A stretch of 64,000 nt of DNA, from contig NZ_BAAAGF010000002.1 in the NCBI RefSeq assembly GCF_039524015.1, positions 434,001 through 498,000 on the forward strand, written 5' to 3'. Source of the DNA: Gaetbulibacter_B jejuensis. Lineage in GTDB: Bacteria > Bacteroidota > Bacteroidia > Flavobacteriales > Flavobacteriaceae. Below the pieces are notes generated by a model that was given only the letters and a program-made list of their open reading frames with translations, was not told the origin of the DNA and searched no databases. Every line of letters begins with the position of its first letter. Position 1 is the stretch's first letter. This document shows, one piece after another, positions 27,601 to 34,768 of this stretch. A program made the translations under genes and the position numbers.

Positions 27601-29903
27601 TTATCACAGAAACTGAAAGTCCGTTTTGTAGTGCCACTGAGAGTGTGATTATTTCTTCACCTTCAGAAGCGTTAACACTAACAGTTTCAGAAACCTCAAA
27701 TGTAACTTGTGACGATAACCTAGGTACTATTACTGCTATCGCTACTGGTGGATGGGGAAGTTATGAGTATGAACTAACAGGAGCAGCAACAGTTGGGTAT
27801 TCTCCAAACGGAATGTTTGAAAACCTTTCTGCAGGTACGTATACAGTAAATGTAATGGATGCAGGAGGTTGTATAGCTTCTGAAACTATTACACTAGAAG
27901 TACCAACACCTATTAATGCAACGTTTACGCCAAGTACAACAGTATTGTCTTGTTTTGGTGATCAAAACGCTACAATTACAATAACAAATGTTACTGGTGG
28001 TCAAGGAAGTGATTACACATATACTTTAAACACTATTTTACCAACTCCTAGCTCATCAGGACCGCAAACGTCTAATGTGTTTTCAAATTTAGGAGCTGGT
28101 ACATATTCAGTAGTTATAAACGATGGATATAATTGTGAAATGACTTCGCTAGATATAGTGATTGATGAACCAACACCTATACAAGCTAGTTTGGTGACTG
28201 CTAGTACTCAAACTTGTTTAATAGAGTCAACATTAACATTAAGTGCTACAGGAGGAACAGGAACATACAGCTACAGTAACGATAGTACTTTTACCACAAT
28301 ATTAGGAACGTTTACAACTTCTACAACATTTTCAGTTCCAGTAGGAACATATCAATATTATGTTATGGACGCCAATGGTTGTGTAGCTAATGTGTCTAAT
28401 GAAATTACAATTGACCCTCTTCTAGATTTAGAAATCGACTTGTATTCTACCAATCCAACTATAAATTGTGCTGGAGATAATACAGGTAATATTTTTGCCA
28501 CTGCTCAAGGAGGTCTAGGAAACTATGTGTACACGTTAGAAGATACTTCAGGTAACCCAATTTCTGCAACTCAAAATACACCAGGAATGTTTACCGAACT
28601 TGTTGCAGGTACATATGTAGTTAGTGTTGAAAGTGGCGATTGTAGTTCAGTTTCTGCGCCAATAACAATTACTGAACCATCTCAAATGTTAGACGCGACG
28701 TTTACAGTGACTGATGTAACATGTACAGGAGCAAATGATGGTGTTTTAGAAATAACAGCAACAGGAGGAACAGGAGTTATCATGTATGCGATTTCGCCTC
28801 AACTTAATCAGTTTTTTGAAACGAATATTTTTGATGATTTAGCTCCTGGAACTTATGATGTTATTGTGCAAGATGAGTTAGGTTGTTACTTAACTTACAA
28901 TTTCACCATTGAAGAACCAATACCTGTAATTATTAGTATTGTTCCAGATTCTATGTTCCCTGAACTATGTGAAGGAGATGCTAATGGAGAATTCAGTATT
29001 GAAATTTCAGGTGGTACAGCGCCTTACAGTGTGAGCTTAGATGATTATGATGGTCCATATACTACAGGAACTGTAACTCAAACAGAATTTGATTTTACTG
29101 ATTTAAATGGAGGCGACCATATTGTTTTTGTAAGAGATAGTCAAGGTTGCGAATCTGAATGGAATATTACTTTCCCTGAAGCTATAAGTTTTGAACCAGC
29201 AGTAGAAGTTGAATATGCGTGTGTAGACAATGCCTCTTCAAATAGTGTTATTGTTACAGTTACAGGAGATGTTGATCCTGCTGATTTGGACTATTCATTA
29301 AACAATGGACCATACCAAACAAGCAACATCTTTGTAGATGTACCTTCAGGTATTGGCAATTATGTAGATGTAAGACACACTAATGGTTGTATTCAAACTA
29401 CTGAACTTTTCGATATTGAAAGCTATGAGCCATTAACTCTGGTTTTAAATCAAGGAGAAATAAATGAAATAATAGCTGTGGCTTCTGGTGGAACAGGAGA
29501 TTATCAATTCTCACTTAATGATGAAGATTATGGTGATGTTAATACGTTTATCATTATGGAAACTGGTGAATACACAGTAGTTGTAACTGATAGTAGTGGA
29601 TGTACTGCAACGGCTACTATAGTTATGGAGTATATAGATATATGTATTCCAAATTACTTTACGCCAAATGGAGATGGAGTTACCGATTATTGGGCTCCTG
29701 GATGCACTCAAAATTACCCTAATCTAGAGTTCGACATTTTTGATCGCTATGGTCGTAAAGTAGGTACCTATAGACAAGGACAATATTGGGATGGTAGATA
29801 TAATAATACCGAGTTACCAACTGGAGACTATTGGTATGTGGTTAGGTTAAATAGTTCAGTAGATGATAGAGATTTTGTAGGACACTTTACACTTTACAGA
29901 TAA
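21684..29903 (+). CDS. Giant SprB-repeat, T9SS type B surface adhesin
   Basis: A 2739-residue secreted protein. After a signal peptide (cut near residue 25) comes an N-terminal head of about 330 residues, then a DUF11-like domain (about 360-470). A long array follows with about 22 units ending in a Cys-containing turn such as DANGCTA, many carrying the SprB-repeat pattern GGTxPYxYSI...FSGLxxGxYxVxVxD. The end is a CHU_C domain (FTPNGDGVTDYW) that directs T9SS type B export. SprB in Flavobacterium johnsoniae is a mobile gliding adhesin, and this protein has similar repeats. The PorP/SprF gene 41 bases downstream matches the SprB-SprF pairing. ATG 21684 was chosen because it starts a normal signal peptide; a TTG ten codons upstream is less likely. 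A role in gliding is inferred. Confidence 0.92.
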   Translation: MKKPTFSKLATLVSLLFLGLQCYAQNYEPFTPRFNEDLKGDIVLIGNNILGPNNNAFNNNSVYNHNVNMTYIDIDGDPTTFSSSSADLEIPNPNCYQIIYAGLYWGAVNPGDEPITNVKLRGPVGGYNDITGTVIYDANGSSVDGGDSFSYACFADVTSIVTSFGTGVDLGTYTVANVSSAEGESSDYSPYNGTGESAGWSLFVVYEDPTLPGKSITSFDGFSAISVAGGNPNLDIPVSGFRTIPAPAPVRANFAFATLEGDKPILGDRLLLNGVPLSTADRPVGNFFNSSVTQLDATPVNNRVPNSTNTLGFDTGVMTVPNPGNTVIANDATSAVIRLETSGDTYFPYFFAFAVEIIEPHIVLTKIVEDNSGNNIGGQTVGLGASLNYVIGFQNTGNDNATNFQIRDILPVNIIFNYPEDLVLPPGVTVVSYDPTTREIIFDIEDYLVEENDPVYEIRIEVQVVDTCNELADACSNIVSNQAFASYSGFFNPNFTITDDPSLSSNTGCLITPQATNFLADLDCTFTQNIVLCGDSVELTAADGYDSYSWSTSPTGTPVIGTTQTITVTNTGTYYSFNTALAPCQSIEQEYVVGLYGGNNLTNPVIPYADEVVTCPNDGKLLPNIFLCGANDFREIETDIAGATSIIWEQLDESSCAPVTDDDCANENDACTWNQVATGSDFTANTAGQFRLTINYEGGCFVQFYFNVYQNLLSPSVIATDIVCTTPGSITVLDVPNGYEYSLDDVNYQTSNVFSVTTPGLYTVYIRQIGVSTNPCVFTVPDVQILERDFTVSTLVTQPLCHGDLGSVHLAANDVDPQYFFSIYNGGTLVNSVGPITENNYTFANLNPGIYTVNIETEDGCFHTEDIEIIEPPLLTVTAAVTVPLTCSDGEITIYPEGGTAPYFYFINSTTDFQTVPEFVVTSPGVYDILVIDSNNCSAETTITVDAIPAPDFTIATTDISCSGSSNGTITINVTNTNGNSLQYSIDGGTTFSNSSVFSGLSEGDYDVVVQYTVGTSVCLTDPQTVTITSADAIDGTAELSAPYTCATNGTIAVTGVTGGTPPYTYSIDGVNFQPGNTFSGLTSGTYTVTIQDASGCTFITNTITIDVLNPPTDLTFSHTPLTCPTNESTVTISSVTGGTGTLEYQITAPASYATSYQTSNVFSGLAPGTYTFQVRDENDCEYSESYTIDPLPVVSVNTVLVEGLDCTATPDAVIEGTISSGVAPFTYAVFIDGGAFSDLGATGTTFTYTTTTPGTYQFEITDANGCTAQSVIHTVAPIVPPAISAVVQTQPILCHGDTNGAIDITIDPSVGTPPFTINVFNDTTATDFGTQTSGLEAGTYTITITDANSCTGTETITINEPDAIVVDYHTIDITCTAGGVSQGSIIIDSVVGGTAPYNYFVTGTNGYSNSELNATGSTSVSFDVVDFGLYEINVVDANGCSVLHQDVLVASPPTDLDIVISTSVDCALGGEAVVSIGSSLPSLGPFFFSIYQGPTSVYPNPAGTWIPEDSPGSQSATFTGLTPGVTYTFIVYDASTMCSYYEPATAPIPTNSTLSISAESFNNITCTGSDDGNVSFTVNSIYGTDVTVDYTIFDAISQQNTGITGSGTVTAGGSLNVTNLGPLPFGNYYVLITETSGVNAGCSVVTAPFNITESAIPLSLTTSVDQNANCNPSSGVISAIGHDGTAPYQYQITTTATAPAANDSSWSSVSTFNMDAGSYYVHVIDAYGCVVTSPVVVLPMDSSPVITATLSDQCTTEEGNFEIEVALTTAGIAPYSYSINGGAFQTLTAPFTISNLYSGTHTVEINDANGCGNLVSVTIAPPLGLTPTVNTVPTCNNDDGEITMSVSGGSGSYIYSISPNPASVSIAGDVISGLPFGVYTVTVTDTVTSCTEEVTVSLPEAIAPTFTTTPTAVTCFGDTSGSFDINVSGYSGAYTYEVFDSIGTSVTGAVNANTATNPLTVTGMTAGTFTVVITETESPFCSATESVIISSPSEALTLTVSETSNVTCDDNLGTITAIATGGWGSYEYELTGAATVGYSPNGMFENLSAGTYTVNVMDAGGCIASETITLEVPTPINATFTPSTTVLSCFGDQNATITITNVTGGQGSDYTYTLNTILPTPSSSGPQTSNVFSNLGAGTYSVVINDGYNCEMTSLDIVIDEPTPIQASLVTASTQTCLIESTLTLSATGGTGTYSYSNDSTFTTILGTFTTSTTFSVPVGTYQYYVMDANGCVANVSNEITIDPLLDLEIDLYSTNPTINCAGDNTGNIFATAQGGLGNYVYTLEDTSGNPISATQNTPGMFTELVAGTYVVSVESGDCSSVSAPITITEPSQMLDATFTVTDVTCTGANDGVLEITATGGTGVIMYAISPQLNQFFETNIFDDLAPGTYDVIVQDELGCYLTYNFTIEEPIPVIISIVPDSMFPELCEGDANGEFSIEISGGTAPYSVSLDDYDGPYTTGTVTQTEFDFTDLNGGDHIVFVRDSQGCESEWNITFPEAISFEPAVEVEYACVDNASSNSVIVTVTGDVDPADLDYSLNNGPYQTSNIFVDVPSGIGNYVDVRHTNGCIQTTELFDIESYEPLTLVLNQGEINEIIAVASGGTGDYQFSLNDEDYGDVNTFIIMETGEYTVVVTDSSGCTATATIVMEYIDICIPNYFTPNGDGVTDYWAPGCTQNYPNLEFDIFDRYGRKVGTYRQGQYWDGRYNNTELPTGDYWYVVRLNSSVDDRDFVGHFTLYR

Positions 29904-29944
29904 TAGTTAAGGTCTAAATGGTCTTTTAATAAAAAAGAAATTTC

Positions 29945-30916
29945 ATGAAAAAAATTATAAAATACATTCTGTTTTTAGTAGTCTTAAATGGTTATGGACA
30001 AGAGTTGAATTTGCCAGTTTGGACACAGTATTTAGCCGACAATAGTTTTGTTATCTCACCAACCTATGCAGGAATTGGAGATAACTTTAGAATTAGAGCC
30101 AACGGATTAACACAATGGGTTGGTATTAAAGACGCCCCAGATAATCAAGCGCTTTATGCCGATTTTAGAATTGCTGACCGTTCAGGAGTTGGTTTGTCGT
30201 TATACAATGATAAAAACGGAAATACACGTCAAAAAGGAGTTAAATTCTCTTTTGCGCATCACCTTATTTTAGATTATAAATCTAAGCAATACCTGTCATT
30301 TGGTGTTTCTTATAACATCAATAGCTTTAGAATTGATATTGAAAATTTTGAACCTACTTACGAAATTCCTATTGTAGATCCAAGTATCACTGATGATAGA
30401 GCAATTAATAACAATAACTTTGATATTGGAGCTTTATATAGATACAAAGGATTTTATTTTAGCTTAAATGCTAACAATATTCTTGAAAAAGAAATTGATG
30501 ATTTTGTTGGAATAGAACCAAGTTTACTTTTAAACTTTCAATTATATTCAGGTTTAATCATTCAGAGTAAGCAAAATAAAAGAGTAGAGTTTGAACCGTC
30601 TGTTTACTATCAACTATTCAATAGTGATAAGCGTTCAAGTACTGATATTAACTTCAAATACCGAAAGTATAACAGAAATGAAGATTATTATTGGGTTGGA
30701 GCATCCTATAGGTTTCTTAACGACCAGTTTTTTAAACCTTTAAATATTGGTCCTATGGCAGGTATCATGAAGTCAAAGTTTTATTTTGCGTATTCCTATC
30801 AGTTTACAATTAATGATTTGGCTGGTTATAATTCAGGGACACACAGTATAACTGTTGGGTTTGATTTTCTACAAGGAATTAGTAACTGTCCATGTGCACA
30901 AAATCCTGTACATTAA
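29945..30916 (+). CDS. PorP/SprF-family type IX secretion membrane protein
   Basis: A 323-residue outer-membrane protein of ordinary family length. A signal peptide ends near residue 19, followed by the typical N-terminal pattern (LPVWTQYLADNSFVISPTYAG) and a series of amphipathic beta strands ending in a short Cys-containing tail (SNCPCAQNPVH). SprF is needed for SprB to reach the surface in F. johnsoniae, and a dedicated SprF-like gene normally follows its adhesin. Here it lies 41 bases after the giant adhesin, so that adhesin is its likely client. Unlike the paralogue at 19142-21613 it has no repeat arm or C-terminal extension. Confidence 0.93.
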   Translation: MKKIIKYILFLVVLNGYGQELNLPVWTQYLADNSFVISPTYAGIGDNFRIRANGLTQWVGIKDAPDNQALYADFRIADRSGVGLSLYNDKNGNTRQKGVKFSFAHHLILDYKSKQYLSFGVSYNINSFRIDIENFEPTYEIPIVDPSITDDRAINNNNFDIGALYRYKGFYFSLNANNILEKEIDDFVGIEPSLLLNFQLYSGLIIQSKQNKRVEFEPSVYYQLFNSDKRSSTDINFKYRKYNRNEDYYWVGASYRFLNDQFFKPLNIGPMAGIMKSKFYFAYSYQFTINDLAGYNSGTHSITVGFDFLQGISNCPCAQNPVH

Positions 30917-31025
30917 TATTAGGTGTTATGTGTTGGTAATTAGTGAATTATTGTTAAAATATGGTAGTTTGAAGCCTATTTAAACGACTTATCGAGATTA
31001 TTTCTTTTCATTAATTTTTTATCCC

Positions 31026-31033
31026 TACATTTG
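31026..31033 (+). promoter_or_regulatory. Putative -7 promoter element
   Basis: TACATTTG matches TAnnTTTG exactly and lies 49 bases before the dehydrogenase-like gene. No clear TTG is present at the -33 distance, so this is a partial match. The 166-base gap 30917-31082 shows no other structure. Confidence 0.35.
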
Positions 31034-31082
31034 GATTAAGATTAATAGCAAATCATTTTATTTTAACTTAAAGTCACTAGAC

Positions 31083-33812
31083 ATGTTTTGCTATTATATT
31101 AAGTCTTATTCTAAGACTATTTCGTTTTTAAGCTTCTTTTTCTTACTTGTTAGCTTTTCATTTTCGCAAACGCCTATTTTTTCACCAGCTATGACAATTA
31201 CAGAATTAGGTTCTGTAAATTCTCCAGCAAATGAAACTGTAGAAAATATTATTGATGGTTCAGCATCCACTAAGTTTTTAGATTTTAATTATGCCGATGG
31301 TATGGGCTTTACAGTTGATTTAGGTGCAAACCCAAAAGCTGCATCGTCAATATCGATTACTACAGCAAACGATTCTCCCAATAGAGATCCTCAAAATTAT
31401 ACAGTTTCAGGTTCAAATAATGGAACTGACTTTACGCAAATCGCTTCAGGATCCATTCCTTGTGTAGGAACTAGATTTCATCAAAGAACATTTAATTTTA
31501 CAAATTCAACATACTATCAATACTATAGAATAAATTTCACTACACAATGTGGTTCTGATAATAGTATTCAATTATCTGAAGTACAATTATATTCAAATAC
31601 ACCAACACCTACTTACAATCACGAAACAGTGCAAACAGGCTACAATACCATTATGGGAGTAGTGTTTAATAATGATGGTACTAAAATGTTTGTTTGGGAA
31701 AAAAGAGGGCATGTTTATGTGTCTAATTGGAATGGCTCTACTTATGTAAAACAAACAACACCAGTTTTAGATATTTCAGATGAAGTAGGAGATTGGAGAG
31801 ATTTTGGGTTTCAAAGTTTTTGCTTAGACCCAGATTTTGATACTAATGGATTGGTGTATATGTATTATATGGTAGATAGAGAACATCTTATGAATTATGG
31901 AACTCCAAATTATGATCCAAACGATAATGATTATTATGAAGCTTCTATAAGTAGATTAACACGCTATCAATTAAATATAGGAAGTAACCCATTAACAACT
32001 GATTATGCATCAAGAACTGTGCTTTTAGGTGAATCGGTTTCTACTGGAGTACCATTAACACATGAGTCGCATGCTGGAGGAACAGTTATTTTTGCAGATG
32101 ATGGAACTTTATTAGTGTCAACAGGAGATAATGCAAGTTATTCTTCAACTGATGTTGGAAGCGCTAACGAAACATATTACCAGCAAGCTATAAATGATGG
32201 TATTATGCGTCCAGAAGAAAATGTTGGAGCATTCAGAAGTCAAATGATTACTTCGCTTTGCGGAAAAGTATTACGTTTAGATCCTGCTACAGGAGATGGT
32301 GTACCTTCTAACCCTCACTATAATGCTTCAAACCCTAGAGCACCAGAATCTAGAATGTGGGCAATGGGATTACGTCATCCATTTAGAATGTCACTTTTAC
32401 CAGGAAGCGGAAGTACTAATCCTGCTGATGGTGATCCAGGAACCATATTTGTGGCTGATGTTGGTTGGAATGTATGGGAAGATTTACACATTTTTGATAA
32501 AGGAGGTTTAAATGGTGGTTGGCCTTTGTATGAAGGACAAACACAACTTAATAGTTATTATAATAGTGGAGCTACAAATCCTGATGAAGGTAATGCACTT
32601 TTTGTAAGTAATTGTCCTCAACCAACCAATTGGACTGATAACGCTGATCCAACAATGAGACGTTTTGTACATGACAGACCAGAAGTAGCTTGGAGACATG
32701 GTGGCACAAATGATGCACGTGTGCCATGGTTTAATGGAACAACTCCAACTGATCCTAGAGTAGGGACTACAGGAGCTCCTACAACTGGAGTTCAGTTTAG
32801 AGGAAATACTGCCATAACTGGTGTTTATATTCAAGGAGATGCACTTGGGAGTTCTATGAATGGTAAGTTTTTGTTCACGGACTATGTAAGAAACTGGATT
32901 AACACTGCAACATTAACTGATGGCTCCCAAAACTGGATAAGTGATATTTCAGAATTAGCACCATTAAATACAGGTTTAGGAATTGTTCATATGTATCAAA
33001 ACCCTTTAGATGGTTTTGTGTATTATGTTAATATTTATATAGGCGAGTTGCGTAGAATTACATTTGTTGCACCTCAATGGACCAATGAACCAACTGATAT
33101 GACAGTTGCCTGCGATGGAACTTCAGATCCAGGAGGCGCATTTGCGACTTGGCTTAGTAGTTTTTCAGGTACAGTGTCTTGTGGTGCTGCAACTATAACT
33201 CATAATAGTACAGGCTTAAGTGACTTATGTGGAGCAACAGGTTCAGAAACTGTTACATTTACATTGTCTGATGAATGCGGAAATAGCATAACTAAAGACG
33301 CGACTTTTACTATTGAAGATAACACAAACCCTCAATGGGATTCGACACCAGCTAATGTTACTGTAGAATGTTCAGCTAGTGCTAATGCTGATTTTCAATC
33401 TTGGTTAGCTAGTTTTTCTGGAACCGACAACTGTAGTAGCGCAACTGTGACTCATGATAGTGATGGCACACTTGGTTGTAATGCATTTGAAACTGTAACA
33501 TTTACTTTGTCTGATGATTGCGGAAACTCGGTTAATGTTCAAGCAACGTATACAATTGAAGAGACATTAGCAATTAATCCTGTAGCGCAGGAGCAAGTTG
33601 TAATGTATCCAAATCCTACAGACGGAAAACTGTTTTTTAAAGGACTGAAGGCTAAAGGCAAAATTGCAATATATAATTTAACAGGTCAGTCTGTATTTGA
33701 GTCTGAAATAACTAATAATGTTCCAATACAATTAGAACTTCCTCTTGGTCTTTACTTAGTTAAGATAAAAACTGAAAACTCTACCAGTGTTAAAAAACTA
33801 GTGATAGAATAA
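31083..33812 (+). CDS. Secreted PQQ-type sugar dehydrogenase-like protein with discoidin and T9SS type A domains
   Basis: A 909-residue protein. A signal peptide ends near residue 29. A discoidin (F5/8 type C, CBM32-like) domain covers about 39-178 and a six-bladed soluble glucose dehydrogenase/sorbosone dehydrogenase-like propeller about 180-664 (GGTVIFADDGTLLVSTGDNA, GLRHPFRMSLLPGSG). Two HYR-like repeats with paired cysteines (about 665-830) are followed by a type A T9SS tag beginning near VVMYPNPTDG (about 838). Family members oxidise aldoses with PQQ in the periplasm or outside. Carbohydrate binding by the discoidin domain would place it on polysaccharide or surface glycans. The gene stands alone. 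I did not verify the cofactor residues, so enzyme activity is likely but not proven. Confidence 0.87.
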   Translation: MFCYYIKSYSKTISFLSFFFLLVSFSFSQTPIFSPAMTITELGSVNSPANETVENIIDGSASTKFLDFNYADGMGFTVDLGANPKAASSISITTANDSPNRDPQNYTVSGSNNGTDFTQIASGSIPCVGTRFHQRTFNFTNSTYYQYYRINFTTQCGSDNSIQLSEVQLYSNTPTPTYNHETVQTGYNTIMGVVFNNDGTKMFVWEKRGHVYVSNWNGSTYVKQTTPVLDISDEVGDWRDFGFQSFCLDPDFDTNGLVYMYYMVDREHLMNYGTPNYDPNDNDYYEASISRLTRYQLNIGSNPLTTDYASRTVLLGESVSTGVPLTHESHAGGTVIFADDGTLLVSTGDNASYSSTDVGSANETYYQQAINDGIMRPEENVGAFRSQMITSLCGKVLRLDPATGDGVPSNPHYNASNPRAPESRMWAMGLRHPFRMSLLPGSGSTNPADGDPGTIFVADVGWNVWEDLHIFDKGGLNGGWPLYEGQTQLNSYYNSGATNPDEGNALFVSNCPQPTNWTDNADPTMRRFVHDRPEVAWRHGGTNDARVPWFNGTTPTDPRVGTTGAPTTGVQFRGNTAITGVYIQGDALGSSMNGKFLFTDYVRNWINTATLTDGSQNWISDISELAPLNTGLGIVHMYQNPLDGFVYYVNIYIGELRRITFVAPQWTNEPTDMTVACDGTSDPGGAFATWLSSFSGTVSCGAATITHNSTGLSDLCGATGSETVTFTLSDECGNSITKDATFTIEDNTNPQWDSTPANVTVECSASANADFQSWLASFSGTDNCSSATVTHDSDGTLGCNAFETVTFTLSDDCGNSVNVQATYTIEETLAINPVAQEQVVMYPNPTDGKLFFKGLKAKGKIAIYNLTGQSVFESEITNNVPIQLELPLGLYLVKIKTENSTSVKKLVIE

Positions 33813-33854
33813 AACAAAACTATTAGTACATATTCATTATTTTGCTTTTGTAAC

Positions 33855-33893
33855 ATTAGTTGCCAATAAACTAATATATCTATCTTATTTTTG
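33855..33893 (+). promoter_or_regulatory. Promoter of the sulfur pair with an overlapping inverted repeat
   Basis: TTG at 33860-33862 and TATTTTTG at 33886-33893 are 23 bases apart, a good Bacteroidetes promoter 17 bases before the start codon. A perfect 7-bp inverted repeat, ATTAGTT-N7-AACTAAT (33855-33875), covers the -33 element and could be an operator. The sulfur-responsive regulator, if any, is not encoded nearby. Confidence 0.5.
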
Positions 33894-33910
33894 TCTCATA
33901 TTAATAAGAT

Positions 33911-34705
33911 ATGGATTTGTTATTGTTTTTTGAATACTTTGGAGCACTAGTTATTGGTCTTATACTTGGCTTAATTGGTGGAGGAGGTTCAATATTAACA
34001 GTGCCTCTTCTAGTTTATTTATTAGGCTATAACCCAGTTGTAGCAACAGCATACTCTTTGTTTGTTGTTGGTTCTTCGTCAGTAGTAGGTGTAATACAAA
34101 AACACCAAAAACAGCAAGTAGATTTTAAAACAGGATTGCTCTTTTGTTTTCCTTCGTTTTTGGCAGTTTATGCTTCTAGAAGATTTTTAGTTCCTAATAT
34201 TCCAGACGTTATTTTTAGTACTAGTAGTTTTTCAATTACTAAAGATATGCTCATAATGGTGTTTTTTGCTTTGGTAATGTTGTTTGCTGCTATTTCAATG
34301 ATAAAAAATAGAAAAGATACTCAAACCGAATTTGTGCCTCAACCCTATTATAAAACCTTTATTCAAGGATTGGTAATTGGTACTGTAACCGGATTAATAG
34401 GAGCAGGAGGAGGTTTTTTATATGTTCCTGCGTTAGTGTTGTGGTCTGGGTTGTCCATGAAAAAAGCAGTAGGAACATCATTAGTAATCATAGCAATAAA
34501 TTCGTTGATAGGTTTTCTTGGAGATATGCAAACGCTAGTAATTGACTGGAAATTTCTTATTACATTCTCTCTAGTAACTATTGCAGGAATTTTACTTGGA
34601 GGCTATTTTTCAAAGTATGTATCTAATAAAAAACTAAAAAAGAGCTTTGGTTGGTTTGTACTTATCATGGCTGTTTATATAATTATAAAAGAGTTTGCAA
34701 AGTAA
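33911..34705 (+). CDS. TauE/SafE (TSUP) family anion exporter
   Basis: A 264-residue inner-membrane protein with about eight hydrophobic segments in two similar halves. Each half opens with the family's Gly-rich motif (GLILGLIGGGGSILTVPLL and VTGLIGAGGGFLYVPALVL). TSUP proteins move sulfite, thiosulfate or organosulfonates across the membrane. The gene lies 63 bases upstream of a CstB-like persulfide dioxygenase/rhodanese, and tauE plus cstB also occur together in the Staphylococcus cst sulfide-detoxification operon. Export of the sulfite or thiosulfate produced from persulfides is therefore the most likely task here. Substrate and direction are inferred. Confidence 0.9.
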   Translation: MDLLLFFEYFGALVIGLILGLIGGGGSILTVPLLVYLLGYNPVVATAYSLFVVGSSSVVGVIQKHQKQQVDFKTGLLFCFPSFLAVYASRRFLVPNIPDVIFSTSSFSITKDMLIMVFFALVMLFAAISMIKNRKDTQTEFVPQPYYKTFIQGLVIGTVTGLIGAGGGFLYVPALVLWSGLSMKKAVGTSLVIIAINSLIGFLGDMQTLVIDWKFLITFSLVTIAGILLGGYFSKYVSNKKLKKSFGWFVLIMAVYIIIKEFAK

Positions 34706-34727
34706 TACACAGCAAATGTTATTTTTG
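34694..34727 (+). promoter_or_regulatory. Second promoter in front of the CstB-like gene
   Basis: TTTG at 34694-34697 and TATTTTTG at 34720-34727 are 22 bases apart, matching the Bacteroidetes consensus. The -33 element lies inside the end of the exporter gene. The CstB-like gene could therefore be made alone as well as by read-through. Confidence 0.5.
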
Positions 34728-34768
34728 CAAAACTGTAAAATATTTAATGACATTAAAACGTAAAGACT

